A DNA stretch of 64,000 bases from the NCBI GenBank assembly GCA_051954235.1, contig JBQCHY010000008.1:5450-69449 (forward strand), given 5' to 3'. This document shows positions 7,100 to 15,915 of this stretch, piece after piece. Below the pieces are notes generated by a model. It searched no databases and was not told where the DNA came from. It worked only from the letters and a program-made list of their open reading frames with translations. Made by a program: the position numbers and the translations under genes. Every line of letters begins with the position of its first letter. The stretch's first letter is position 1. This DNA comes from 62-47 sp051954235. GTDB taxonomy: Bacteria; Pseudomonadota; Alphaproteobacteria; Rhizobiales; Xanthobacteraceae.

Positions 7100-8254
7100 A
7101 TGCCGTGGAAGAATCAAGGTGGAGGGCCATGGGGCTCGGGTCCGAAAGGGCCGTGGGGTTCCGGCCCTCAATCTACGGGTCCGAAACCGCCTGATCTCGA
7201 AGACCTGCTGCGGCGCGGGCAGGATCGCCTGCAATCGATTTTGCCCGGCGGCCACATGAGCACGATGGGCATTCTTCTCGTCATTGTTGCAGGCTTGGCC
7301 ATTTGGGGCCTGTCCGGTTTCTTCCGGGTGCAATCCGAAGAACTCGGCGTGGTACTGCGCTTCGGCAAACACGTCCGCACCGTGCAGCCCGGTCTGAACT
7401 ATCATCTACCGTATCCGATCGAAACCGTGTTGCTGCCGAAGGCACTACGCGTCTCGACGCTCAACATCGGCATGACGATGTCGCAGGATCCGGCGCGGCG
7501 TGGCGCTGTCATGCGTGACGTGCCGGAAGAAAGCCTGATGCTGACCGGCGACGAGAATATCGTTGACGTCGATTTCACCGTGCTGTGGCGGATCAAGCCG
7601 GATGGCGTCGGTGATTTCCTGTTCAACATCCAGAATCCCGAAGGCACCGTGAAGGCCGTCGCCGAAAGCGCGATGCGCGAATTGATCGGACGCTCGGAGA
7701 TTCAGCCGATCCTCACCGGCGCGCGCACCAACATCGAAAACTCGGTGCAGGACCTGATGCAGCGGACGCTGGACAAATACGGCGCCGGCATCTTGATCCA
7801 GCAGGTGCAGATGCAGAAGGTCGATCCGCCGCAACAGGTGATCGATGCGTTCCGCGACGTGCAGGCGGCGCGCGCCGACCTCGAGCGTTTGCAGAACGAA
7901 GCGCAGACCTATGCTAACCGCGTTATTCCCGACGCGCGCGGTCGCGCGGCGCAGATCGTGCAGAACGCGGAAGGCTACAAGGAGCAGGCGATTGCCGAAG
8001 CAAAGGGCCAAAGCTCGCGCTTCCTGCAAGTCTATCAGGCTTACAAGCTCGCGCCTGACGTGACGCGTGAGCGCATCTATCTGGAAACCATGGAGCGCGT
8101 GCTCGGTGGTGCCGACAAGCTGGTTTACGATCCGGGCGGAGCGGGATCGCAGGGCATCGTGCCTTACCTGCCGCTCAGCGAATTGACGTCGCGGCGTAGC
8201 GCGCCGCCCTCGGCTGCCAATCAGCCTAGCAAGCCGAATGGGAGCGTGCGATGA
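7100..8254 (+). CDS. hflK: HflK, FtsH-modulating membrane protein
   Basis: HflK forms with HflC a large membrane assembly that surrounds and restrains the FtsH protease. The 384-residue protein begins with a Gly/Pro/Trp-rich cytoplasmic segment (1-50), has one transmembrane helix at about 56-74, and then a SPFH/band-7 domain (LGVVLRFGKHVRTVQPGLNY) followed by a long helical region (AARADLERLQNEAQTYANRV). ATG 7100 is chosen because GAGGAGG lies six bases upstream. The stop overlaps the hflC start by four bases. Confidence 0.96.
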   Translation: MPWKNQGGGPWGSGPKGPWGSGPQSTGPKPPDLEDLLRRGQDRLQSILPGGHMSTMGILLVIVAGLAIWGLSGFFRVQSEELGVVLRFGKHVRTVQPGLNYHLPYPIETVLLPKALRVSTLNIGMTMSQDPARRGAVMRDVPEESLMLTGDENIVDVDFTVLWRIKPDGVGDFLFNIQNPEGTVKAVAESAMRELIGRSEIQPILTGARTNIENSVQDLMQRTLDKYGAGILIQQVQMQKVDPPQQVIDAFRDVQAARADLERLQNEAQTYANRVIPDARGRAAQIVQNAEGYKEQAIAEAKGQSSRFLQVYQAYKLAPDVTRERIYLETMERVLGGADKLVYDPGGAGSQGIVPYLPLSELTSRRSAPPSAANQPSKPNGSVR

Positions 8255-9168
8255 GAGCCGGAGTTTCAGGAATCGTCGCGCTGCTGTTGCTGCTCGTCGT
8301 GGTGGTGATCGGCTATAGCTCGCTGTTCACGGTGCGTGAAACCGAGCAGGTGCTATTGGTGCGATTGGGTGAACCGGTCCGCGTGGTGACCGATCCCGGC
8401 CTGCATTTCAAGGCGCCGTTCGTCGATTCGGTGATCAGCATCGACAAGCGGATTCTCGATCTGGAAAACCCGTCGCAGGAAGTGATCGCTTCAGACCAGA
8501 AGCGGCTCGTGGTCGATGCGTTCGCGCGTTACCGCATCAAGAACGCGTTGCGTTTCTATCAGAGCGTTGGCTCGATTCAGGCGGCCAACCTCCAGTTGAC
8601 GGCGTTGCTCAACGCGTCGCTGCGCCGCGTGCTGGGTGAAGCAACCTTTATCCAGGTCGTGCGTGACGAGCGCGAAACGCTGATGGCGCGGATTCGCGAA
8701 CAGCTCGACAAGGAGGCCGGCGGTTACGGCATTTCCGTTGTCGACGTCCGCATCCGTCGCGCCGATCTGCCGGACCAGAACAGCCAGGCGGTCTATCAGC
8801 GGATGCAGACCGAGCGTCAGCGTGAAGCGGCCGAGTTCCGCGCGCAGGGCGGCCAGAAGGCGCAGGAGATCCGCTCCAAGGCGGATCGCGAGGCGACGGT
8901 GATCGTGGCCGACGCCAATTCGCAGGCCGAACAGATTCGCGGTCAGGGCGACGGCGAGCGTAACCGCTTGTTCGCCGACGCCTACAATCAGGACCCGAAC
9001 TTCTTCGCGTTCTATCGCTCGATGTCGGCTTACGAGACCGGCCTCAAGCAAAACGATACGCGCTTCCTGCTGAGGCCCGATTCGGATTTCTTCCGCTTCT
9101 TCGGCAGTCCGTCGGGCAAGCCGTCGAATGGCGGTCCGCGCGCGCAGGGATCGGCTGACGCCAAGTAG
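8251..9168 (+). CDS. hflC: HflC, FtsH-modulating membrane protein
   Basis: This is the partner of HflK. The 305-residue protein has an N-terminal membrane helix (about 6-26), a SPFH domain (TEQVLLVRLGEPVRVVTDPG) and a coiled helical region rich in Arg, Glu and Gln (RQREAAEFRAQGGQKAQEIR). Start and coupling are fixed by the ATGA overlap with hflK. A strong terminator follows 39 bases after the stop, so hflK-hflC form a compact operon. Confidence 0.96.
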   Translation: MRAGVSGIVALLLLLVVVVIGYSSLFTVRETEQVLLVRLGEPVRVVTDPGLHFKAPFVDSVISIDKRILDLENPSQEVIASDQKRLVVDAFARYRIKNALRFYQSVGSIQAANLQLTALLNASLRRVLGEATFIQVVRDERETLMARIREQLDKEAGGYGISVVDVRIRRADLPDQNSQAVYQRMQTERQREAAEFRAQGGQKAQEIRSKADREATVIVADANSQAEQIRGQGDGERNRLFADAYNQDPNFFAFYRSMSAYETGLKQNDTRFLLRPDSDFFRFFGSPSGKPSNGGPRAQGSADAK

Positions 9169-9206
9169 CTGGCGCCGCGAAGCATTGCGGATGAAACGAC
9201 AACGAA

Positions 9207-9237
9207 CCAACGCCGCCATAGGGCGGCGTTGGTTTTT
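9207..9237 (+). terminator. Rho-independent terminator after hflC
   Basis: An 11-bp perfect stem, CCAACGCCGCC (9207-9217) with GGCGGCGTTGG (9222-9232), has loop ATAG and is followed by TTTTTC. It lies 39 bases past the hflC stop. Confidence 0.92.
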
Positions 9238-9419
9238 CGTCGGCATGGTTCGCCGCATGGTGCTCTTTGATAGTCGGTGCTGGCATTCTCTGCGCCCCGA
9301 TGCAATCGGTAAAAAGCCGGTGCTCCCGCTTTCGGATCGTGCTCTAATCGCGTCAGGGAACACGGCGAGTCACTCGCGGGTGCGCCGGGAGAGATGCCGA
9401 GTAGGGAGGTTGCCACCTG

Positions 9420-9620
9420 ATGAGGTCTATTGCGTTCGCCGACTTCCTCATCGGCGTGGGAATGTTGCTCGTGATCGAAGGCCTGCTCTTCGCTGCCGCC
9501 CCCGGTTGGATGCGCCGGGCGATGGAGAGCGTGCTGCACACTCCGGACACCATCCTCCGGTTGTCCGGGATCGGAACGGCGGTCCTTGGCTTGATCGTGA
9601 TCTGGCTAATCCGGTGGTAG
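9420..9620 (+). CDS. DUF2065 (YjeT-like) small membrane protein
   Basis: This 66-residue protein has two hydrophobic helices (about 5-26 and 45-63) around a short polar turn with PGWMRRAMESV, the pattern of DUF2065. The related yjeT also follows hflC in enterobacteria, so the neighbourhood is conserved across proteobacteria, although here a terminator separates it from hflC. GGAGG stands about ten bases before the ATG. Its function is unknown; the position suggests a link to HflKC/FtsH or to DegP. Confidence 0.82.
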   Translation: MRSIAFADFLIGVGMLLVIEGLLFAAAPGWMRRAMESVLHTPDTILRLSGIGTAVLGLIVIWLIRW

Positions 9621-9797
9621 GTTGCGGCGTGCCGATCATGGCGGCGCCCGTCAATTTGCCGCAATCCCTGCCGCTGATAGCGGTAATATGACAACGGCTT
9701 GATCTCCGGGCGCTTGCGCCTGCCCTGCTTTCAGGCACAGTGCGGCTCGCGATGCCGATTCAAGCCATCTGACCTCGTTACTGGAGATTTATCGAAT

Positions 9798-11330
9798 ATG
9801 ACCGAAGCAGTTCCGACTCTGGGTGGCCGACTGCGGCAAGGGCTGGTGGCGATCTGCCTGGGCGCTAGTCTCGGCATGACGAGCTTCGGTGCGGTGAGCG
9901 TTCTGCTGCCGACCTCGGCACAGGCGCGCGGACCGGAAGGCATCGCCGACGTTGCGGAGAAAGTGATCGACGCCGTCGTCAACATTTCGACGACGCAAAA
10001 CATCGAAGCCAAGGGCGGCGGCGACAAGCGCGTGGTGCCGCAACTGCCGCCGGGATCGCCTTTCGAGGAATTCTTCGACGACTTCTTCAAGAACCGGCGC
10101 GGACCGGGTGGCGACAAGGGTGGTAACGGCGGCCCACGTGCGCACAAGGTCAATTCGCTTGGCTCGGGCTTCATCATCAGCACCGACGGTTATGTCGTTA
10201 CTAATAACCACGTCATCGCCGACGCGGACGAGATCAACGTCATTCTCAATGACGGCTCCAAGGCGCGCGCCGATCTGGTCGGCGTCGACAAGAAGACCGA
10301 TCTGGCGCTGCTCAAGTTCAAGCCGGAGAAGCCGCTGACCGCGGTGAAATTCGGCGACTCCGATGCGTTGCGGCTCGGCGAATGGGTGATCGCGATCGGC
10401 AACCCGTTCAGCCTTGGTGGTACCGTGACGGCGGGCATCGTCTCGGCACGTAACCGCGATATCAATTCGGGACCTTACGACAGCTACATCCAGACCGACG
10501 CGGCGATCAATCGCGGCAATTCCGGCGGTCCGCTCTTCAACCTCAACGGTGAAGTGGTGGGCGTCAACACCGCGATTATTTCACCATCGGGCGGTTCGAT
10601 CGGCATCGGCTTCGCCGTGCCGTCGAAGACGGTGGCGGCGGTGATTCAGCAGTTGCGCGAATTCAAGGAAGTGCGGCGCGGCTGGCTTGGCGTGCGCATC
10701 CAGCAGGTCACCGACGAGATCGCGGAAAGCCTCAACATCAAACCGGCGCGTGGCGCGCTGGTCGCAGGCATCGACGACAAGGGACCGGCGAAGCCCGCCG
10801 GCATCGAGCCGGGCGATGTCATCGTCAAGTTCGACGGCAAGGACATCAAGGAGCCGAAGGACCTGTCGCGCGTGGTGGCCGATACGCCCACCGGCAAGGC
10901 GGTGGATGTCCTTATCATCCGCAAGGGCGCGGAGCAGACCAAGCAGGTGACGATCGGCCGCCTCGACGATGCGCCGACGCCGGTCCGTGTCTCGACGAAA
11001 TCGAACGGCGATAACGTCGAGAAGACCGTGACGCAGAAGGCGCTCGGTCTCGACCTCGCCAACATCAGCAAGGATCTGCGCGGCCGCTACAAGATCAAGG
11101 ACTCCGTGAAGGGCGTCGTCGTCACCGGCGTCGACGATGGTTCTGATGCGGCCGAGAAGCGGCTCAGCGCCGGCGACGTGATCGTCGAGGTCGCGCAGGA
11201 AGCGGTTGCCAATGCGGCCGACGTCAAGAAGCGCGTCGACCAGTTGAAGAAGGACGGCAAGAAGTCGGTGCTGTTGTTGGTTTCGAACGGCGAGGGTGAG
11301 TTGCGCTTCGTTGCGGTGAGCCTGAAGTAG
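9798..11330 (+). CDS. degP: Do-family periplasmic serine protease (DegP/HtrA)
   Basis: DegP-type proteases degrade or refold damaged envelope proteins. The 510-residue protein has an N-terminal export segment (about 15-43, ending SAQARG), a chymotrypsin-like domain with the triad His138 (TNNHVI), Asp168 (KKTDLALLK) and Ser242 (RGNSGGPL), and two PDZ domains (from about 310 and 425). A Gly/Lys-rich LA-loop segment (FFKNRRGPGGDKGGN) is typical. The open frame extends upstream to 9699, but ATG 9798 is preferred because it directly precedes the export signal and has GGAG upstream. It is transcribed alone and ends in a family A palindrome. Confidence 0.96.
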   Translation: MTEAVPTLGGRLRQGLVAICLGASLGMTSFGAVSVLLPTSAQARGPEGIADVAEKVIDAVVNISTTQNIEAKGGGDKRVVPQLPPGSPFEEFFDDFFKNRRGPGGDKGGNGGPRAHKVNSLGSGFIISTDGYVVTNNHVIADADEINVILNDGSKARADLVGVDKKTDLALLKFKPEKPLTAVKFGDSDALRLGEWVIAIGNPFSLGGTVTAGIVSARNRDINSGPYDSYIQTDAAINRGNSGGPLFNLNGEVVGVNTAIISPSGGSIGIGFAVPSKTVAAVIQQLREFKEVRRGWLGVRIQQVTDEIAESLNIKPARGALVAGIDDKGPAKPAGIEPGDVIVKFDGKDIKEPKDLSRVVADTPTGKAVDVLIIRKGAEQTKQVTIGRLDDAPTPVRVSTKSNGDNVEKTVTQKALGLDLANISKDLRGRYKIKDSVKGVVVTGVDDGSDAAEKRLSAGDVIVEVAQEAVANAADVKKRVDQLKKDGKKSVLLLVSNGEGELRFVAVSLK

Positions 11331-11346
11331 CCTCGCAGACTTTTTC

Positions 11347-11430
11347 GTCGGCATTGCGAGGAGCAAAGCGACGAAGCAATCCAGTTCTTGCTCGAGGCTC
11401 CTGGATTGCTTCGCTTCGCTCGCAATGATG
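11347..11430. repeat. Family A palindromic element
   Basis: This is a second copy of the palindrome seen at 3008-3087, with arms GCATTGCGAGGAGCAAAGCG and GCTTCGCTCGCAATG around a GC-rich centre. It lies between the convergent ends of degP and the arsC-like gene and could terminate both. Confidence 0.85.
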
Positions 11431-11509
11431 GCTACGATCCATTCCCCTGTTTCGCGGGGTTTGCGAAACCAGAGAACTGCTTCGATCCATAGCGACGATT
11501 GCAGTCCAA

Positions 11510-11866
11510 CTACCTCGGTAAAAGGTCCAGCACGCGTTCGGGCGGGCGGCAAAGCCGCACGCCCTTCGGCGTGACGACCAAGGGACGTTCGATCAGTACC
11601 GGATGTGCGATCATCGCATCGAGCAAGGCATCGTCATCGGCGGTGTCCAAGTTTAATTCGCGATAGAGCGCTTCCTTGGTGCGGATCGTCTCTCGGGGCG
11701 TTAGCCCGGCGCGGCACAGCAGGTCCGCGAGTTCGGCGCGGCTCGGCGGCGTCGCCAGATATTCGATGATGGTCGGCGTAATGCCGGCGGCGCGGATCAG
11801 TTCCAGCGCGCCGCGTGAATTGCTGCACTTCGGGTTGTGATAGATGGTAACGCCGTTGGCGGTCAT
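11510..11866 (-). CDS. ArsC-family arsenate reductase-like protein (thioredoxin fold)
   Basis: This 118-residue protein has the family motif HNPKCSNSR near the N-terminus (H-x3-C-x3-R around Cys14), as in glutaredoxin-dependent arsenate reductases, and the LIERPLVV segment (residues about 91-98) that holds the conserved arginine. It starts three bases after the serB stop, so the two form one transcription unit. No arsB, acr3 or arsR is nearby. The family (ArsC/YfgD-like) also includes proteins with no arsenic role, so the biological substrate is open. Confidence 0.85.
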   Translation of the reverse strand: MTANGVTIYHNPKCSNSRGALELIRAAGITPTIIEYLATPPSRAELADLLCRAGLTPRETIRTKEALYRELNLDTADDDALLDAMIAHPVLIERPLVVTPKGVRLCRPPERVLDLLPR

Positions 11867-11869
11867 CGT

Positions 11870-12763
11870 TCAGACGCTCGCGAACTCGGTGCGCGTATAG
11901 CCCTGCGCATAGAGCAGCGCGGTGAGATCGCCGTGGTCGATCCGTGCATGCGCGGCAGCCGCAACCGCCGGCTTTGCATGATAGGCGACGCCAAGGCCTG
12001 CCTCTTGAATCATGCCGAGATCGTTGGCGCCGTCGCCGACCGCCAGGGTATCGATGCCGTCGATGTCGAACGCTTCGCGCAATTCGCGCAGCGCGGCGAG
12101 TTTGGCTTCGCGCCCAAGGATCGGTTCGGCCACCGTGCCGGTGAGCTTGCCGTCCTCGGCCAGCAGCGTGTTGGCGCGGTTCTCCTGAAAGCCGACCATC
12201 GCCGCGACCTTGCTGGTGAAGGCAGTGAAGCCGCCGGATACCAGACAGGTATACGCGCCGTTCGCGCGCATGGTGCCGACCAGTTCGCGGCCGCCGGGCG
12301 TGAGCGTGATGCGTTCCTTCAACACATCGTCGATGACGCTGACGGGTAAGCCCTTGAGCAGCGCGACGCGCTCGCGCAGCGCCGGCTCGAACGCGATTTC
12401 GCCGCGCATGGCGCGCTCGGTGATCGCCGCGACATGCGCTTTCAGCCCGGCGAAGTCGGCCAGTTCGTCGATGCATTCCTGGCCGATCATGGTGGAATCC
12501 ATGTCGGCGAGAAAAAGTTTCTTGCGCCGGTTGGCCTGAGGCTGCACGACAATGTCGATCGGCAGATCGCCGCGCGCCTCGCGCAGCCGGTCGGCGATGG
12601 CGTTGATGTCCTCGGTCCCGGTGAACGGGATGTCGACTGCGACCTCGTCGAACAGCCAGTGCGCGTGACCTGCCGAAGGCAGGATGGCGCGCGCGCCTTC
12701 GACGATGGTGGAGTCGAGGGCCGGGTTGGCGGGATTGCAGATGAGCGTGGCGACGAGGGACAT
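11870..12763 (-). CDS. serB: Phosphoserine phosphatase
   Basis: SerB makes L-serine by removing phosphate from phosphoserine. The 297-residue protein has an ACT-like N-terminal region (1-75) and a HAD domain with nucleophile motif DMDST (Asp87, Asp89), SGGFTAFT, and GDGANDLGMI near the C-terminus. ATG 12763 is taken; upstream frame extension would run into the divergent miaA gene, whose start is only 16 bases away. It is followed by the arsC-like gene after three bases. Confidence 0.96.
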   Translation of the reverse strand: MSLVATLICNPANPALDSTIVEGARAILPSAGHAHWLFDEVAVDIPFTGTEDINAIADRLREARGDLPIDIVVQPQANRRKKLFLADMDSTMIGQECIDELADFAGLKAHVAAITERAMRGEIAFEPALRERVALLKGLPVSVIDDVLKERITLTPGGRELVGTMRANGAYTCLVSGGFTAFTSKVAAMVGFQENRANTLLAEDGKLTGTVAEPILGREAKLAALRELREAFDIDGIDTLAVGDGANDLGMIQEAGLGVAYHAKPAVAAAAHARIDHGDLTALLYAQGYTRTEFASV

Positions 12764-12779
12764 CGTGGATTCGCGGAAA

Positions 12780-13694
12780 ATGAGCACCAAGGCCGTGCTT
12801 ATCGCAGGGCCGACCGCGAGCGGCAAGTCGGCGCTGGCGCTCGAACTGGCGCGGACCCATGGCGGCGTGGTCGTCAACACCGATTCCATGCAGGTCTATC
12901 GCGATCTACGCATCATCACGGCGCGGCCCACACCAGAGGAGGAAGCGCAGGTTCCGCACCGGCTTTACGGTCACGTCGATGCCGCGGTGAATTGCTCCGC
13001 CGGCATGTGGATTGCCGATGCGGAGCGTGTGGTCATAGAGGCGCGCACCGAGGGATGCTTGCCGATCTTTGTCGGCGGTTCCGGGCTTTATTTCAAGGCG
13101 CTGACGCGCGGATTGTCGGCGGTGCCGCCCATTCCGCCCGAAGTGCGCGAGGCGGTGCGGGCGCGGCTGGAGCGCGATGGTCCCGAGGTGTTGCATGAGG
13201 AATTGCGAACGCGCGATCCGATCTCGGCGGAACGGCTGAAGCCGCGCGACCGCAGCCGCATCGCCCGCGCGCTGGAGGTGATCGAGGCCACCGGACGATC
13301 GCTCACCGATTGGCACTGTGATGGACTGCCACCGCTGTTGCCGCCGGATCAAGTCACGGCGGTCTTTCTCGCCCCGGAACGTGAGGCGCTTTATGCGCGC
13401 ATCGACACCCGCTTCGGAACGATGCTGGAGAATGGCGCGCTGGAGGAGGTGCGGCGGTTGGCAAGCCGTGATCTCGATCCGCTGCTACCGGCCATGAAAG
13501 CCCACGGCGTCCCGGCGCTGATCCGGCATCTCGCGGGCGAACTGTCGCTGGAGGAGGCCGCCGCCATCGGCCAACTCGATACCCGTCGCTATGCCAAGCG
13601 GCAGTTCACCTGGTTTCGGCATCAGCTTCCTGAATTCGAATGGGTCGCCCCGGACGCTGCCGCCGCATGGTTGACCCGCGCAATTTTGTCCTAG
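12780..13694 (+). CDS. miaA: tRNA dimethylallyltransferase
   Basis: MiaA adds the isopentenyl group to A37 of tRNAs that read UNN codons. The 304-residue protein shows the P-loop GPTASGKS (10-17), then NTDSMQVYRDLRIITARP, PIFVGGSGLYFKAL and a C-terminal KRQFTWFRHQ, all typical. ATG 12780 gives the family N-terminus; the frame open upstream overlaps serB antisense. The divergent serB starts 16 bases away, so each promoter must lie inside the other gene. Confidence 0.96.
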   Translation: MSTKAVLIAGPTASGKSALALELARTHGGVVVNTDSMQVYRDLRIITARPTPEEEAQVPHRLYGHVDAAVNCSAGMWIADAERVVIEARTEGCLPIFVGGSGLYFKALTRGLSAVPPIPPEVREAVRARLERDGPEVLHEELRTRDPISAERLKPRDRSRIARALEVIEATGRSLTDWHCDGLPPLLPPDQVTAVFLAPEREALYARIDTRFGTMLENGALEEVRRLASRDLDPLLPAMKAHGVPALIRHLAGELSLEEAAAIGQLDTRRYAKRQFTWFRHQLPEFEWVAPDAAAAWLTRAILS

Positions 13695-13735
13695 CGGAAC
13701 CGGGGCGGGAGGCGTAGTTTTGCGCCAACGCGCTG

Positions 13736-13764
13736 TTGACCTGAGGATTTCAGGCTTCTATAAC
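13736..13764 (+). promoter_or_regulatory. Promoter of the ilv leader and ilvB
   Basis: TTGACC (13736-13741) and TATAAC (13759-13764) are exactly 17 bases apart, among the best sigma-70-like pairs in this window. Transcription from about 13771 would include the leader peptide at 13795. Confidence 0.8.
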
Positions 13765-13794
13765 CGCGCAACCTTTGGGAAGTTACGGCGATCC

Positions 13795-13860
13795 ATGCGC
13801 AATAAAGTTACCAGCCTCCTTATTATCGTCGTACCTTGGCACACCGCCGGGGGTGGCTGA
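13795..13860 (+). CDS. ilv leader peptide (attenuation)
   Basis: This 21-codon frame contains six consecutive branched-chain codons, LLIIVV (residues 8-13, bases 13816-13833), and ends at TGA 13858, directly ahead of a set of competing hairpins and a terminator, 102 bases before ilvB. Stalling for lack of Leu, Ile or Val tRNA would alter folding and let transcription enter ilvB. Attenuation of ilv operons by such leaders is established in enterobacteria; here it is inferred from sequence. A GGGAAG stretch stands about 12 bases before the ATG. Confidence 0.85.
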   Translation: MRNKVTSLLIIVVPWHTAGGG

Positions 13861-13910
13861 CGTCACCCCGAATTCGGGCGGTGTGTGCAGGGCCTCTCGG
13901 GCCCTTTTTT
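13840..13910 (+). terminator. ilv attenuator with alternative hairpins
   Basis: The terminator is AGGGCC (13889-13894) pairing with GGCCCT (13900-13905), then T5. Just upstream, CACACCGCC (13840-13848), which follows the Leu/Ile/Val codons closely, pairs with GGCGGTGTG (13877-13885), enclosing a GGGGTG/CACCCC hairpin. A stalled ribosome would cover the first strand. The exact antiterminator partner was not settled by eye. Confidence 0.8.
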
Positions 13911-13962
13911 ATTTTGGACGTAAGATATCTAGCCGCGCCAACCGGCGCATCCGGAGAGAGTT

Positions 13963-15741
13963 ATGAGCGACAGCAAGAGCCACGATGCCAACCAGATGAC
14001 CGGCGCGGCGATGATCGTCCGTGCGCTGGTTGATCACGGCGTCAAACACATCTTCGGCTATCCGGGCGGCGCGGTACTTCCGATCTACGACGAGATTTTC
14101 CAGCAGGGCGATGTCGAGCACATTCTGGTCCGGCACGAGCAGGGCGCGGGCCATGCGGCGGAGGGTTATGCGCGCTCCACCGGCAAGCCGGGCGTCGTGC
14201 TGGTGACCTCCGGTCCCGGCGCCACCAACATGGTGACGCCGCTCGCGGACGCGCTGATGGATTCGATCCCGCTGGTGTGCATCACCGGGCAGGTGCCGAC
14301 GCACCTGATCGGCAACGATGCCTTCCAGGAGTGCGACACCGTCGGCATCACACGGCCCTGCACCAAGCACAACTGGCTGGTCCGCGACATCAAGGACCTG
14401 CCGAAGGTGCTGCACGAGGCGTTCTACGTCGCGACTTCGGGCCGTCCCGGCCCGGTCGTCGTCGACGTGCCGAAGGATGTGCAGTTCGCGACCGGCACCT
14501 ACACGCCGCCGCGCAAGTCCGACGTGCATGTCTCCTACAAGCCGCAGACCAAGGGCGATCCTAACCAGATCCGCAAGGCCGTCGCGCTGATGGCCAATGC
14601 CAAGCGGCCGGTGATCTATACCGGCGGCGGGGTCATCAACGCCGGCAGCGACGCCTCGCAGACGTTGCGTGCGCTGGTGGAGGCGACAGGCTTTCCGATC
14701 ACGTCGACGTTGATGGGCCTCGGCGCCTATCCGGCGTCGGGCAAGAACTGGCTCGGCATGTTGGGCATGCACGGGACTTACGAAGCCAACATGGCGATGC
14801 ATGATTGCGACGTCATGCTGTGCATCGGCGCGCGCTTCGACGACCGCATCACCGGCCGCACCGATGCGTTCTCGCCCGGCTCGAAGAAGATCCACATCGA
14901 TATCGATCCGTCGTCGATCAACAAGAACATCCGCGTCGACGTGCCGATCATCGGCGATGCCGGCAGCGTGATGGAAGACCTTTTGAAAGCCTTCAAGGCC
15001 GAAGGCAAGAAGCCGAAGATCGACCCGTGGTGGTTCGAGATCGGCCGTTGGCGCGCGCGCAACTCGCTGGCGTACAAGAAGAGCGACGACGTCATCCTGC
15101 CGCAGTTCGCGATCCAGCGGCTGTTCGAGGCGACGCGCGGCCACGATACCTACATCACCACCGAAGTCGGCCAGCATCAGATGTGGGCGGCGCAGTTCTT
15201 CGGTTTCGAGGAGCCGCATCGCTGGATGACATCCGGTGGGCTCGGCACGATGGGCTACGGCCTGCCGGCCGCGCTCGGCGTGCAGGTGGCGCATCGCGAC
15301 AGCCTCGTCGTCGATATCGCCGGCGATGCCTCGGTGCAGATGACGATGCAGGAAATGTCGTGCGCCGTGCAGCACGAATTGCCGATCAAGATCTTCATCC
15401 TCAACAACCAGTATATGGGCATGGTGCGTCAGTGGCAGCAATTGCTCCACGGCAACCGGCTGTCGCATTCCTACACCGAAGCGATGCCGGACTTCGTGAA
15501 ACTGGCGGAGGCTTACGGCGGCGTCGGCATGCAGGTGTTCAAGCCGGGCGATCTCGACGGTGCGCTGCACGAGATGATCAAGGTGAAGAAGCCGGTGCTG
15601 TTCGATTGCCGCGTGGCGGCGCTGGAGAACTGCTTCCCGATGATCCCCTCCGGCAAGGCGCACAACGAAATGCTGTTGCCGGCCGAAGCCAACGACGACG
15701 CCACCGCCAAGGCGGTCGCCGGCGGCAAGGCGCTGGTGTGA
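13963..15741 (+). CDS. ilvB: Acetolactate synthase large (catalytic) subunit
   Basis: This enzyme condenses pyruvate (or pyruvate with 2-ketobutyrate) to acetohydroxyacids in the first common step of Val/Leu/Ile synthesis, using thiamine diphosphate, Mg and FAD. The 592-residue protein has the ThDP glutamate in RHEQGAGHAAEGYAR, the FAD region around LIGNDAFQECDTVGITRP, and the Mg/ThDP motif GDASVQMTMQEM...ILNNQYMGMVRQWQ. GGAGAGAG precedes the ATG by a few bases. Expression is probably attenuation-controlled through the leader at 13795. A palindromic element separates it from ilvH. Confidence 0.97.
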   Translation: MSDSKSHDANQMTGAAMIVRALVDHGVKHIFGYPGGAVLPIYDEIFQQGDVEHILVRHEQGAGHAAEGYARSTGKPGVVLVTSGPGATNMVTPLADALMDSIPLVCITGQVPTHLIGNDAFQECDTVGITRPCTKHNWLVRDIKDLPKVLHEAFYVATSGRPGPVVVDVPKDVQFATGTYTPPRKSDVHVSYKPQTKGDPNQIRKAVALMANAKRPVIYTGGGVINAGSDASQTLRALVEATGFPITSTLMGLGAYPASGKNWLGMLGMHGTYEANMAMHDCDVMLCIGARFDDRITGRTDAFSPGSKKIHIDIDPSSINKNIRVDVPIIGDAGSVMEDLLKAFKAEGKKPKIDPWWFEIGRWRARNSLAYKKSDDVILPQFAIQRLFEATRGHDTYITTEVGQHQMWAAQFFGFEEPHRWMTSGGLGTMGYGLPAALGVQVAHRDSLVVDIAGDASVQMTMQEMSCAVQHELPIKIFILNNQYMGMVRQWQQLLHGNRLSHSYTEAMPDFVKLAEAYGGVGMQVFKPGDLDGALHEMIKVKKPVLFDCRVAALENCFPMIPSGKAHNEMLLPAEANDDATAKAVAGGKALV

Positions 15742-15749
15742 GTTCTTTT

Positions 15750-15880
15750 CACCTCTCCCCGCTTGCGGGGAGAGGTCGGATTTCAAGCGAAGCGCGAAAT
15801 CCGGGTGAGGGGGGCCGCGCGATGCGGCAAGCCCCTCACCCCCAACCCTCTCCCCGTTAGAACGGGGAGAGGGAGCGCGC
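15750..15880. repeat. Family C palindromic element between ilvB and ilvH
   Basis: The outer arms are hairpins of CTCTCCCCG/CGGGGAGAG type, with CACCCGGATTTC-like and CCCCTCACCC blocks between them, and the whole forms a large inverted repeat. A second copy lies at 63831-63945. It lies inside the ilvB-ilvH operon, where it may protect or attenuate the distal mRNA; that is inference. Confidence 0.85.
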
Positions 15881-15915
15881 GGTGCCAAACGACAAGCTAA
15901 CGCGAGATGATTGCA

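Noticed and set aside
11510..11866. Arsenic resistance operon
   Set aside because: Only a single ArsC-like gene is present, in a serB unit, without arsR, arsB or acr3.
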